Source of the DNA: Agromyces terreus
Lineage (GTDB): Bacteria > Actinomycetota > Actinomycetes > Actinomycetales > Microbacteriaceae
Length of the DNA stretch: 45,240 nucleotides
Assembly (NCBI RefSeq): GCF_009749465.1
Contig: NZ_WBIS01000015.1
Coordinates: forward strand, 1-45,240
Direction of reading: 5' to 3'
In this document: piece by piece, positions 23,881-32,264 of the stretch
Position numbering within the stretch: the stretch's first letter is position 1
How the letters are laid out: every line of letters starts with the position of its first letter
Made by a program: the position numbers and the translations under genes
Notes under the pieces: model-generated
What the model saw: the letters and a program-made list of their open reading frames with translations, nothing else
The model's database searches: none
Told to the model about the DNA's origin: nothing

Positions 23881-26196
23881 TCAGGCGGTCACCGGCGCCT
23901 CGGTCTCGAGATCGATCCGCACGCTGTGGATCGTGCCGGTGTACGCGAACGGCATCTGGTAGGTGAAGTCGATCGGCGAACCGGTGTCCATGCCGATGTC
24001 GAGTCCCTCGCCGAGCGCGAACTGGATCGGCACCGTTCGATCGAGTCGCGCCTGCGCCAGCTGGGCGCCGCCCGCCGAGAGCGTGACCGTCGCGCCCTTG
24101 CCCATGCCGCCGCCGTCGTACTCGAACTCGACGACGAGCGTCGTGCGGCCGGGCGCCAGCGGCTCAGACGCGACCACGGTCGGACGCTCCACCGACAGGA
24201 AGTTGTACACGAACGTCGGCTTGCCGTCGCGCAGGTAGAGTCCGTACCCGCCCTCGAGCCCGCCGTGGGTGACGATCATGCCGTCGGCTGCACCGTCTGG
24301 CACCTCGATGTCGGCGGTGATGATCCACGACTTGTTCAGCATGGGCAGGCACGCGGCATCCGGCAGCGCGATCGTGCCCGGGTAGTAGGTGACGCTCGTG
24401 CGACCGGCGTTCAGATTCGGGCGGCCCATCTCTTCGGCGTTCATCCGGATGGTGCCGCGCCAGTCGAGCGGGAGCGCGTTGTACTTCGACGCTTCGACCC
24501 ACCACATGTCCTGCAGTTGCCGCAGCTTCTCGGGGTGCTCGGCCGCGAGGTCGTTCGCCTGCGAGAAGTCCTTCGTGATGTCGTACAGCTCCCAGACCGC
24601 CTTGTCGGGGTCCCACTCCTGCCGGTTCGGGTTCCACGGCACGAACGACGGCGCGGACGCCATCCATCCGTCGTGGTACAGGCCGCGGTTGCACGCGAGC
24701 TCGAAGTACTGCGTGCTTCGCTTGCCCTTCGCGTCGCCCGACAGCAGCGCGTCGGCGAAGCTGATGCCCTCGATGGGCTTCTGCTGCACGCCGTTCAGCT
24801 CGGTCGGCGGCGTGATGCCGCACACCTCGTAGATCGTGGGCACGATGTCGATCACGTGCAGGAACTGGTCGCGCAGTGCGCCGGCATCCGTGATTCGGTC
24901 GGGCCAGGAGATGAGCATCGGATTGCGCGTTCCGCCGAAGTGGCTGGCGACCTGCTTCGTCCACTGGAACGGCGTGTTCATCGCGTGCGCCCACGAGGCA
25001 GGGAAGTGGTTGAAGTGCTTCGGACCGCCTAGCTCGTCGATCGCGAGGATGTTGTCCTCCCAGCTCTCGGGGAAGCCGTTGAAGAACATGTTCTCGCAGA
25101 GCGAGCCCTCGAGGCCGCCCTCGGCGCTCGAGCCGTTGTCGCCCGCGATGTAGATGATGAGCGTGTTGTCGGCGTTCGGCAGCGACTTGACCGCATCGAT
25201 GATTCGGCCCATGTGGTGGTCGGCGTGCGCGCCGAACGCAGCGAAGACCTCCATCATGCGGGAGTAGAGCCTGCGCTGTTCGTCGTTGAGCTCGTCCCAT
25301 GCCGGCAGCCCCGCCGAGCGCTCGGTGAGCTGCGTGTCCTGCGGCACCACGCCCAGCTCCTTCTGGCGGGCCAGCGTGCGCTCGCGGTAGGCGTCCCAGC
25401 CGTCGTCGAACTCGCCCTCGAACCGGTCGATCCATTCCTTGGGCACCTGATGCGGCGCGTGCGTCGCGCCGGGCGCCACGTAGAGGAAGTAGGGCTTGTC
25501 GGGCGCGATCGTCGCCGACCGGCGGAGCCAGTCGATCGCCTTGTCGGCGAGGTCCTCGGTGAGGTGGTAGTCGGGGTCCTGCGATCCGGGCACGAGGTCG
25601 CGGTTCTCGAAGAGGAGCGGATTCCAGTGGTTCATGTCGCCCGCATTGAAGCCGTAGAAGTAGTCGAAGCCCAACCCGTTCGCCCAACGGTCGAACGGGC
25701 CGACCGAACTGGTCTCCCAGGTGGGCGTGTTGTGGTTCTTGCCGATCCACGCCGTCATGTAGCCGTTCTGCCGGAGCACTTCACCGACGGTTCCGGTGGA
25801 CTTGGGCAGGATGCAGCAGTACCCGTCGTAGCCCGTCGCGATCTCGGTGATGCCCGCGAACGAGGCGGAGTGGTGGTTGCGGCCGGTGATCAGGGCCGCG
25901 CGGGTCGGGCTGCACAGGGCGGTCGTGTGGAACCGGTTGAAGTGCAGCCCCTCGTCGCGCAGGCGGTCCATGGTCGGCGACGGCACCCCGCCGCCGAATG
26001 TGCCGAACTGCCCGAACCCCGCGTCGTCGAGCAGGATGAGCACGATGTTCGGCGCACCCTCGGGCGCCTCCACCGGCTGCGGGAAGGTCGCCGGGTCGGA
26101 CTCGAGATAGGTTCGTCCCACCTGGCCGCCGAAATGGAAGTCGGGCCGGGGCAGAACCCCGGGCGTGGATCTCGGAATGAATGCGGACTCGCTCAT
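23881..26196 (-). CDS. Arylsulfatase-family sulfatase
   Basis: 771 residues. The formylglycine motif C-x-P-x-R is CSPTR with Cys95. Metal-binding Asp57/Asp58 lie in IVLILLDDAGFGQ; GRNHHSASF, IGKNHNTP and GDNGSSAEG are the other active-site strips. It hydrolyses sulfate esters after conversion of Cys95 to formylglycine by a generating enzyme, which is not in this window. A C-terminal beta-rich domain (~residues 600-771, WIITADIEVPDGAADGM...) resembles the extra domain of large arylsulfatases. No signal peptide is evident, so cytosolic. Ribosome site AGGGGGAA. It is divergent from the hpa cluster and might release aromatic substrates for it. Confidence 0.92.
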   Translation of the reverse strand: MSESAFIPRSTPGVLPRPDFHFGGQVGRTYLESDPATFPQPVEAPEGAPNIVLILLDDAGFGQFGTFGGGVPSPTMDRLRDEGLHFNRFHTTALCSPTRAALITGRNHHSASFAGITEIATGYDGYCCILPKSTGTVGEVLRQNGYMTAWIGKNHNTPTWETSSVGPFDRWANGLGFDYFYGFNAGDMNHWNPLLFENRDLVPGSQDPDYHLTEDLADKAIDWLRRSATIAPDKPYFLYVAPGATHAPHQVPKEWIDRFEGEFDDGWDAYRERTLARQKELGVVPQDTQLTERSAGLPAWDELNDEQRRLYSRMMEVFAAFGAHADHHMGRIIDAVKSLPNADNTLIIYIAGDNGSSAEGGLEGSLCENMFFNGFPESWEDNILAIDELGGPKHFNHFPASWAHAMNTPFQWTKQVASHFGGTRNPMLISWPDRITDAGALRDQFLHVIDIVPTIYEVCGITPPTELNGVQQKPIEGISFADALLSGDAKGKRSTQYFELACNRGLYHDGWMASAPSFVPWNPNRQEWDPDKAVWELYDITKDFSQANDLAAEHPEKLRQLQDMWWVEASKYNALPLDWRGTIRMNAEEMGRPNLNAGRTSVTYYPGTIALPDAACLPMLNKSWIITADIEVPDGAADGMIVTHGGLEGGYGLYLRDGKPTFVYNFLSVERPTVVASEPLAPGRTTLVVEFEYDGGGMGKGATVTLSAGGAQLAQARLDRTVPIQFALGEGLDIGMDTGSPIDFTYQMPFAYTGTIHSVRIDLETEAPVTA

Positions 26197-26300
26197 CGGT
26201 TCCCCCTGGAGAGTTCGAAGGCGGAGCAGCATCGCACCGCCGTGTTCGAACGTATCGCGAAGGCCCGGCCGCTGACTATGGCCCGGCCCACGAGATCCGG

Positions 26301-26353
26301 CATCGGCATCCGGCATCCGGCATCGGCATCCGGCATCCGGCATCGGCATCCGG
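26301..26353. repeat. 20-bp tandem repeat of GGCATC motifs
   Basis: CATCGGCATCCGGCATCCGG starts at 26301 and 26321, with a partial third copy at 26341. It lies in the divergent region between sulfatase and the hpa operon. No gene is seen from 26197 to 26403. Confidence 0.85.
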
Positions 26354-26361
26354 CCCGCGGC

Positions 26362-26373
26362 ATCGTATACGAT
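26362..26373 (+). promoter_or_regulatory. GntR-type operator on the -10 box of the hydratase gene
   Basis: Perfect 12-bp palindrome ATCGTATACGAT. Its right half, TACGAT (26368-26373), works as a -10. The core GTATAC fits FCD-type GntR sites. A matching copy lies before the FAH-RraA gene at 28199. Confidence 0.65.
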
Positions 26374-26403
26374 CTAGTCGTCCCTCGATGAAGTGGAGAA
26401 CCC

Positions 26404-27189
26404 GTGCTCGACCAGCACCAGATCGACGCGATCGCCGACGAACTCGTCGCCGCCGACCGCGACCGAACCACCGTGCCCCTGCTCACCGCGCGGCATCCGG
26501 GCATGAGCGTCGACGACGCCTACGCCGTGCAGCGCGTGTGGGCCGAACGTCGCGTCGAGGCCGGCGCCCGCATCGTCGGCCGCAAGATCGGCCTCACCTC
26601 GAAGGTCATGCAGGTCGCGACCGGCATCACCGAGCCCGACTACGGCGTGATCCTCGACGACATGGTCATCGAGTCGGGCGCCTCCGTCGAGTTCGACCGC
26701 TTCTCGAACGTGCGCATCGAGGTCGAGCTCGCGTTCGTGCTCGCCAAGCCGCTCGAGGGCCCGAACACCACGATCTTCGACGTGCTGGATGCCACCGCCT
26801 ACGTCGTGCCCGCCCTGGAGATCCTGAACTCGCACATCGAGATGCAGGGCCGCACGATCGTCGACACCATCAGCGACAATGCCGCCATGGGTGCGATGGT
26901 CGTCGGCGGCCGACCGGTCACGGTCGACCAGGTCGACCTGCGTTGGGTCTCGGCGCTGCTTTCGCGCAACCAGACCATCGAGGAGTCGGGCGTCGCGGCC
27001 GCCGTGCTCGGCCACCCCGCCATGGGCGTGGCCTGGCTCGCGAACAAGCTCGCCGCGCACGGCCAGGCGCTCGGTGCGGGCGAGATCATCCTCGCGGGCT
27101 CGTTCACGCGCCCCATGTGGGTCGAGCGCGGCGACACCGTGCACGCCGACTACGGACAGTTGGGAACCGTGACATGCCGATTCGAATGA
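26404..27189 (+). CDS. hpaH: 2-oxo-hept-3-ene-1,7-dioate hydratase
   Basis: 261 residues. It adds water to 2-oxo-hept-3-ene-1,7-dioate in homoprotocatechuate degradation. Marks of the MhpD/HpaH/HpcG hydratase group: GRKIGLTSKVMQ, EPDYGVILDDM, VEVELAFVLA-like IEVELAFVLAKPL, PALEILNSHI and SDNAAMGAMVVGG. The GTG start has GTGGAG five bases before it. The end overlaps the aldolase start by 16 bp. First gene of the operon, behind a GntR-type operator. Confidence 0.9.
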   Translation: MLDQHQIDAIADELVAADRDRTTVPLLTARHPGMSVDDAYAVQRVWAERRVEAGARIVGRKIGLTSKVMQVATGITEPDYGVILDDMVIESGASVEFDRFSNVRIEVELAFVLAKPLEGPNTTIFDVLDATAYVVPALEILNSHIEMQGRTIVDTISDNAAMGAMVVGGRPVTVDQVDLRWVSALLSRNQTIEESGVAAAVLGHPAMGVAWLANKLAAHGQALGAGEIILAGSFTRPMWVERGDTVHADYGQLGTVTCRFE

Positions 27190-28001
27190 CGTTGCCGCCG
27201 ACGCTGGCCGCCCGCATCGCGGCATCCGACCGCCCGCTCTTCGGCGCCTGGTCGTCGGGCGGCAGCGCCGTCAACGCCGAGATCGTCGCCGGCTCGGGCC
27301 TCGACGTCGTGCTCATCGACGCCGAGCACTCGCCCATCGGCCTCGAGTCGGTTCTCGCGCAGCTGCAGGCCGTCGCCGCCTACCCCGTCGCGCCGCTCGT
27401 GCGCGTGCCCTACGGCGACACCGTGACCATCAAGCAGTTCCTCGACCTCGGCGCGCAGAACCTGCTCGTGCCCATGTGCGACAGCGCGTCGCAGGCCGAA
27501 GAGATCGTGCGGGCGGTGCGGTATCCCCCGCTCGGCGTGCGGGGCGTCGGCAGCGCGCTCGCGCGTTCGGCCCGGTGGAACCGCGTCGACGGATACCTCG
27601 CCGACGCGTCGTCGACGATCTCGCTGTTCGTGCAGATCGAGTCCGCGGCCGCCGCGGCGAACGTCGAGTCCATCCTGGGCGTCGACGGGGTCGACGGGGT
27701 GTTCTTCGGACCCGCGGACCTCGCGGCATCCATGGGGCTCATCGGCCAGCAGGAGCATCCGGATGTCGTCGCCGCCGTGCTGCACGGCATCGCCGCCGCC
27801 CGCGCCGCGGGCAAGCCCGCCGCCGTGAACGCCTTCGTGCCCTCGTCCGCCGACCGGTACGTCGAGGCCGGAGCGTCATTCGTGGTCGTGGGGGCGGATG
27901 TCGCCCTGCTCGCCCGCGCGACCGAAGCCCTCGCCGACCGGTACATCGGGTCGCCGCCCGACGCGGATGCCGACGGCTCCGCGCCGCGCCCGAGCTACTG
28001 A
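27174..28001 (+). CDS. hpaI: 4-hydroxy-2-oxo-heptane-1,7-dioate aldolase (HpcH/HpaI family)
   Basis: 275 residues. It splits 4-hydroxy-2-oxo-heptanedioate to pyruvate and succinate semialdehyde, the last step of the pathway. Class II metal-dependent HpcH/HpaI features: FGAWSSGGSAVNAEIVAGSGLDVVLIDAEHSP (catalytic His), VRVPYGD, LDLGAQNLLVPMCDSA, FVQIESAAA (metal Glu) and VFFGPADLAASMG (metal Asp). ATG 27174 has GGGAAC upstream; ATG 27186 is an alternative. The tail (~20 residues, PPDADADGSAPRPSY) is low complexity. Confidence 0.9.
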   Translation: MPIRMTLPPTLAARIAASDRPLFGAWSSGGSAVNAEIVAGSGLDVVLIDAEHSPIGLESVLAQLQAVAAYPVAPLVRVPYGDTVTIKQFLDLGAQNLLVPMCDSASQAEEIVRAVRYPPLGVRGVGSALARSARWNRVDGYLADASSTISLFVQIESAAAAANVESILGVDGVDGVFFGPADLAASMGLIGQQEHPDVVAAVLHGIAAARAAGKPAAVNAFVPSSADRYVEAGASFVVVGADVALLARATEALADRYIGSPPDADADGSAPRPSY

Positions 28002-28012
28002 GCCGCCCGGCT

Positions 28013-28090
28013 GCGGATTCAGGCCGACGGCGCCGGATCAGGACGGAATCGCCGATTCGGGCCTGATCTGGCGCGGTCGGCCTGATCTCG
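28013..28090. repeat. Imperfect palindromic element between the two hpa transcription units
   Basis: GGATTCAGGCCGACGGCGCC on the left pairs with GGCGCGGTCGGCCTGATCT on the right. Inside is a second pair (ATCAGGAC and GGCCTGAT). It follows the aldolase stop by 12 bases and may end that transcript. Confidence 0.6.
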
Positions 28091-28180
28091 CGACGCTCGC
28101 CGTCGTGGGCGGCGCCGGTGCGCGCAGGAGCCGCGCGGGCGGCGCCGGCGCGCAGGGAACCGCGCGCGCGAGCCGCCGCA

Positions 28181-28210
28181 CCTTGCGCAACCCGCCAGAT
28201 CGTATATCAT
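28181..28210 (+). promoter_or_regulatory. Promoter and second GntR-type operator
   Basis: TTGCGC (28181-28186), 18 bp, then TATCAT (28205-28210). ATCGTATATCAT (28199-28210) differs from the 26362 palindrome at two of twelve bases and covers this -10. The region is A/T-rich against the local background. Confidence 0.65.
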
Positions 28211-28231
28211 TTGAAATATCAGGAGACGAGG

Positions 28232-29935
28232 ATGTCAATGACCACCGACGCCACCGCCACCACGGGCGCGAACCCGGGCACCCCGGGCGCCACCCCCGGC
28301 ACCTCACACACCTCACACACCCCCAGCACCCCCGGCACTCCCGGCAAGATCATCGCCGTGCACCTCAACTACCCGTCGAGGGCCGCCCAGCGCGGCCGCA
28401 CGCCAGCGCAGCCGAGCTACTTCCTCAAGCCCGCCTCCTCGCTCGCCGCCACGGGCGGCACGATCGAGCGCCCGGCCGGCACGGAGTTGCTCGCCTTCGA
28501 GGGCGAGATCGCGCTCGTCATCGGGGAGCCCGCGCGGCACGTCTCCCCCGCCGACGGCTGGCGGCACGTGGCATCCGTGACCGCGGCGAACGACTTCGGC
28601 CTCTACGACCTGCGGGCCGCCGACAAGGGCTCGAACGTGCGCAACAAGGGCGGCGACGGGTTCACGCCCCTCGGCCCCGAACTCATCCCCGCGAGCGTCG
28701 CCGGCGAAGACGGCTGGCGCGTGCGCACCTGGGTGAACGGCTCCCTCGTGCAGGAGGACACCAGCGACACCCTGCTCTTCCCGTTCGGACGCCTCGTCGC
28801 CGACCTGTCGCAGCACCTCACGCTCGAGACCGGCGACGTCATCCTCACCGGCACCCCCGCGGGCTCGAGCGTCGTCGTACCGGGCGACATCGTCGAGGTC
28901 GAGGTCGACGCACCGGATGCCGCGGGCGCGCCGTCGACCGGCCGCCTCGTCACGACCGTCACCCAGGGTGAGGTGCCGTTCGGCGACTTCGGCTCGAAGC
29001 CCGCGATCGACGACGCCCAGCGCATCGAGGCGTGGGGCAGCGAGGCCGAGCATGCCGCGGCCGTCGCCGCCGGGCTCGCGAGCCCGCTCGACGCGCCCGG
29101 GGGTCTCGACACGCCGACTCCGCAGGCTCCGTCGACGGCTCGACCGGCGAGCCCCCTCACCGACGAACTGCGAACCGCCATCGCCGGTGTCGCCGTCGCG
29201 ACCCTCTCGGTCGCACTCCGCAAGCGCGGGTACCACGACGTCTTCATCGAGGGCGTGCACGCCAACCACTCCGGCGACCGCATGGTCGGGATCGCGAAGA
29301 CGCTGCGGTTCGTGCCCTTCCGACCCGACCTGTTCGCCGCGCACGGGGGCGGGTACAACGCCCAGAAGCTCGCGTTCGACACGGTCGCCCCCGGCGAAGT
29401 GCTCGTCGTCGAGGCCCGCGGCGAGCGCGGCACCGGAACGGTCGGCGACGTGCTCGCGCTCCGCGCGCAGGTGCGCGGCGCGGCCGGCATCGTGACCGAC
29501 GGCGGCGTGCGCGACTTCGAGGCCGTCGCCGGGTTCGAGATCCCCGTGTTCTCGCAGGGGCCGCACCCGAGCGTGCTCGGCCGCCGCCATGTGCCGTGGG
29601 AGGTCGACGTCACGATCGCGTGCGGCGGCGCCGCCGTGCAGCCCGGCGACGTCATCGTGGGCGACGGCGACGGCGTCATCGTGATCCCGCCGCAGCTGCT
29701 CGCCGAGGTCGTCGCCGAAGCCGTCGCGCAGGAGGCCGAAGACGCGTGGGTCGCCCAGCAGGTCGCCGGCGGGGCATCCGTCGACGGGTTGTTCCCCATG
29801 AACGCCGCGTGGCGCGCCCGCTACGACGCGGAGCGCGCTGAGACAGAGCGAGCCGAAGCAGGGCGAGCGGATGCCGCAGGGCGAGCGGATGCCGCGGCCA
29901 CCGCGTCGACCGACTCCGTCGAGAGCACCCGATGA
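28232..29935 (+). CDS. FAH-RraA fusion: HpaG-type isomerase/decarboxylase domain plus RraA-like domain
   Basis: 567 residues. After a Gly/Pro/Thr-rich N-terminus (~38 residues), residues ~39-265 form a fumarylacetoacetate hydrolase fold (HLNYPSRAAQRGRTPAQPSYFLKP, EGEIALVIG, NDFGLYDLR, GDVILTGTPAG), as in HpaG, which decarboxylates and isomerises the ring-cleavage acid. Residues ~308-530 are an RraA/HMG-aldolase-like domain (GDVLALRAQVRGAAGIVTDGGVRD, HPSVLGRRHVPWEVD, PGDVIVGDGDGVIVIP). Some RraA-fold proteins decarboxylate oxaloacetate, so the two domains may split the decarboxylase and isomerase steps; this is inference. The C-terminus is an AGRADAAGRADAAATAS tail from GGATGCCGC repeats. AGGAG precedes the ATG; the stop overlaps the gntR start (ATGA). 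Confidence 0.88.
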   Translation: MSMTTDATATTGANPGTPGATPGTSHTSHTPSTPGTPGKIIAVHLNYPSRAAQRGRTPAQPSYFLKPASSLAATGGTIERPAGTELLAFEGEIALVIGEPARHVSPADGWRHVASVTAANDFGLYDLRAADKGSNVRNKGGDGFTPLGPELIPASVAGEDGWRVRTWVNGSLVQEDTSDTLLFPFGRLVADLSQHLTLETGDVILTGTPAGSSVVVPGDIVEVEVDAPDAAGAPSTGRLVTTVTQGEVPFGDFGSKPAIDDAQRIEAWGSEAEHAAAVAAGLASPLDAPGGLDTPTPQAPSTARPASPLTDELRTAIAGVAVATLSVALRKRGYHDVFIEGVHANHSGDRMVGIAKTLRFVPFRPDLFAAHGGGYNAQKLAFDTVAPGEVLVVEARGERGTGTVGDVLALRAQVRGAAGIVTDGGVRDFEAVAGFEIPVFSQGPHPSVLGRRHVPWEVDVTIACGGAAVQPGDVIVGDGDGVIVIPPQLLAEVVAEAVAQEAEDAWVAQQVAGGASVDGLFPMNAAWRARYDAERAETERAEAGRADAAGRADAAATASTDSVESTR

Positions 29936-30606
29936 CCGCCGAGAGCAAGTCGCAGCTGGCCTACCGCTTCATCCGTCAGCGGATCGACGACGGCCGCTAC
30001 GTCCCGGGCTACCGGCTCGTGCTCGGTCAGATCGCGGGCGAGCTCGACATGAGCGTCGTCCCGGTGCGCGAGGCGATCCGACGCCTCGAGGCCGAGGGGC
30101 TCGTGACCTTCGAGCGCAACGTCGGCGCCCAGGTCGCGCTCGTCAAGGAGACCGAGTACCTGCACACGATGCAGACGCTCGCGCTCGTCGAGGGGGCCGC
30201 GACCGCGCTGTCGGCGCCGACCCTCACCCCGGATCATCTTCGCCGGGCGCGCGAGGTCAACGAGCGGATGCGTCGCACCCTCGACGACTTCGACCCGGTG
30301 CGCTTCACCGAGCTGAACCTCGCGTTCCACGCCGTGCTGTTCGAGGAGTGCCCGAACCCGCACATCCTCGATCTCGTGCATCGCGGGTGGAACCGCATGA
30401 AGGTGCTGCGCGATTCGTCGTTCAGCTTCGTGCCGGGGCGGGCGCATGAGTCCGTCGCCGAGCACGAGCGCATCCTCGAGCTCATCGAGTCGGGTGCCGA
30501 CGCGCTCGACATCGAACTGTGCGCCCGAGCCCATCGCACCGCCACGCTCGACGCGGTGCTCGCCTACCAGGCCGAGCACAAGCATCCGGCGCCCGCGACC
30601 GTCTGA
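29932..30606 (+). CDS. GntR-family regulator with FCD domain
   Basis: 224 residues. Winged helix at ~10-70 (YRFIRQRIDDGRYVPGYRLV, MSVVPVREAIRRLEAEGLV). FCD ligand domain at ~80-215, with metal-type histidines in LNLAFHAVLF, ESVAEHERIL and ARAHRTAT. Translationally coupled to the FAH-RraA gene. It is the obvious reader of the two ATCGTATA-type operators in the cluster; a pathway intermediate probably releases it. Confidence 0.9.
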   Translation: MTAESKSQLAYRFIRQRIDDGRYVPGYRLVLGQIAGELDMSVVPVREAIRRLEAEGLVTFERNVGAQVALVKETEYLHTMQTLALVEGAATALSAPTLTPDHLRRAREVNERMRRTLDDFDPVRFTELNLAFHAVLFEECPNPHILDLVHRGWNRMKVLRDSSFSFVPGRAHESVAEHERILELIESGADALDIELCARAHRTATLDAVLAYQAEHKHPAPATV

Positions 30607-30641
30607 CCTCACCCGCCCACCGTCCGAACGGAAGATCCACG

Positions 30642-32186
30642 ATGACCGACACCACCGCGACCGACACCACCGTGACCGACACCACGGCGCCCGACGCGAC
30701 CTTCGTGCCCGAGGGCCTGCCCGACCGCATCCGCCACTACATCGACGGCGAGTTCGTCGACTCGGTCGACGGCGACACGTTCGAGGTGCTGAACCCCGTC
30801 ACGAACGAGACCTACGTGAACGCCGCCGCCGGCAAGAAGGCCGACGTCGACCGCGCCGTCGCCGCCGCGCGCCGCGCCTTCACCGAGGGCCCGTGGCCGC
30901 GCATGCTCCCCCGCGAGCGCTCGCGCGTGCTGCACCGCATCGCCGACCTCGTCGAGTCGCGCGACGCCCGCCTCGCCGAGCTCGAGAGCTTCGACTCGGG
31001 CCTGCCGATCACGCAGGCGCTCGGCCAGGCGCGTCGCGCGGCCGAGAACTTCCGCTTCTTCGCCGACCTGATCGTCGCCCAGTCCGACGACGCGTTCAAG
31101 GTGCCCGGCAAGCAGATGAACTACGTCAACCGCAAGCCGATCGGCGTCGCCGGGCTCATCACGCCGTGGAACACGCCGTTCATGCTCGAGTCGTGGAAGC
31201 TGGGCCCCGCGCTCGCGACCGGCAACACCGTCGTGCTGAAGCCCGCCGAGTTCACGCCGCTCTCGGCATCGCTCTGGGCCGGCATCTTCGAGGAGGCCGG
31301 GCTGCCGAAGGGCGTCTTCAACCTCGTCAACGGCCTCGGCGAAGACGCGGGCGACGCGCTCGTGAAGCACCCCGACGTGCCGCTCATCTCGTTCACCGGC
31401 GAGTCGAGCACCGGGCAGCTCATCTTCGGCAACGCCGCCCCGTACCTCAAGGGCCTCTCGATGGAGCTCGGCGGCAAGAGCCCCGCGATCGTGTTCGCCG
31501 ACGCCGACCTCGACACGGCGATCGACGCCTGCATCTTCGGGGTGTTCTCGCTGAACGGCGAGCGGTGCACCGCGGGTAGCCGCATCCTCGTGCAGCGCGA
31601 CGTGTACGACGAGTTCGTCGAGCGCTACGCCGCGCAGGCCTCGCGCGTCGTCGTCGGCCACCCGCACGACCCGAAGACCGAGGTCGGCGCGCTCGTGCAC
31701 CCCGAGCACTACGACAAGGTGATGAGCTACGTCGAGCTCGGCAAGACCGAGGGCCGCCTCGTCGCGGGCGGCGGGCGCCCCGAGGGCTTCCCGACGGGCA
31801 ATTACGTCGCCCCCACCGTCTTCGCGGATGTCTCCCCCGACGCCCGCATCTTCCAGGAGGAGATCTTCGGCCCCGTCGTCGCGATCACGCCGTTCGACAC
31901 CGACGAGGAGGCGCTCGCGCTCGCGAACAACACGAAGTACGGCCTCGCCGCCTACGTCTGGACCAACGACCTGCGCCGCGGCCACAACTTCGCCCAGTCC
32001 GTCGAGGCCGGCATGGTGTGGCTGAACTCCAACAACGTGCGCGACCTGCGAACCCCCTTCGGCGGTGTCAAGGCATCCGGGCTCGGACACGAGGGCGGCT
32101 ACCGCTCGATCGACTTCTACACCGACCAGCAGAGCGTGCACATCACGCTCGGAGCCCCCCACAACCCGACCTTCGGCCAGAACTGA
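30642..32186 (+). CDS. hpaE: 5-carboxymethyl-2-hydroxymuconate semialdehyde dehydrogenase
   Basis: 514 residues of the aldehyde dehydrogenase superfamily. Cofactor-site ITPWNTPFMLESWK and KPAEFTPLSA, catalytic Glu in MELGGKSP, catalytic Cys in NGERCTAGSR, and EEIFGPVV. By position between the regulator and the ring-cleavage dioxygenase it oxidises the ring-opened semialdehyde to 5-carboxymethyl-2-hydroxymuconate with NAD. The N-terminus starts with a Thr/Asp repeat (TDTTATDTTVTDTTAPD). A short GGAAG precedes the ATG. Confidence 0.92.
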   Translation: MTDTTATDTTVTDTTAPDATFVPEGLPDRIRHYIDGEFVDSVDGDTFEVLNPVTNETYVNAAAGKKADVDRAVAAARRAFTEGPWPRMLPRERSRVLHRIADLVESRDARLAELESFDSGLPITQALGQARRAAENFRFFADLIVAQSDDAFKVPGKQMNYVNRKPIGVAGLITPWNTPFMLESWKLGPALATGNTVVLKPAEFTPLSASLWAGIFEEAGLPKGVFNLVNGLGEDAGDALVKHPDVPLISFTGESSTGQLIFGNAAPYLKGLSMELGGKSPAIVFADADLDTAIDACIFGVFSLNGERCTAGSRILVQRDVYDEFVERYAAQASRVVVGHPHDPKTEVGALVHPEHYDKVMSYVELGKTEGRLVAGGGRPEGFPTGNYVAPTVFADVSPDARIFQEEIFGPVVAITPFDTDEEALALANNTKYGLAAYVWTNDLRRGHNFAQSVEAGMVWLNSNNVRDLRTPFGGVKASGLGHEGGYRSIDFYTDQQSVHITLGAPHNPTFGQN

Positions 32187-32194
32187 CCGGCGCC

Positions 32195-32222
32195 GGTCGG
32201 TTCGCGAAGCGTATCGAGACCC
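32195..32222. repeat. Single degenerate copy of the 1.3-kb mosaic repeat
   Basis: GGTCGGTTCGCGAAGCG followed by TATCGAGACCC, which is the inverted form of the unit in the 1333-1541 array with a few changes. It lies between hpaE and hpaD inside the operon. Confidence 0.6.
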
Positions 32223-32264
32223 GCCCGCCCCGAGACATCCGAGTACCAGAGCAAGGACGCTGAC

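Noticed and set aside
26301..26353. CRISPR or iteron-like origin
   Set aside because: Only two and a half 20-bp units made of GGCATC words, no A/T-rich stretch and no replication gene nearby.
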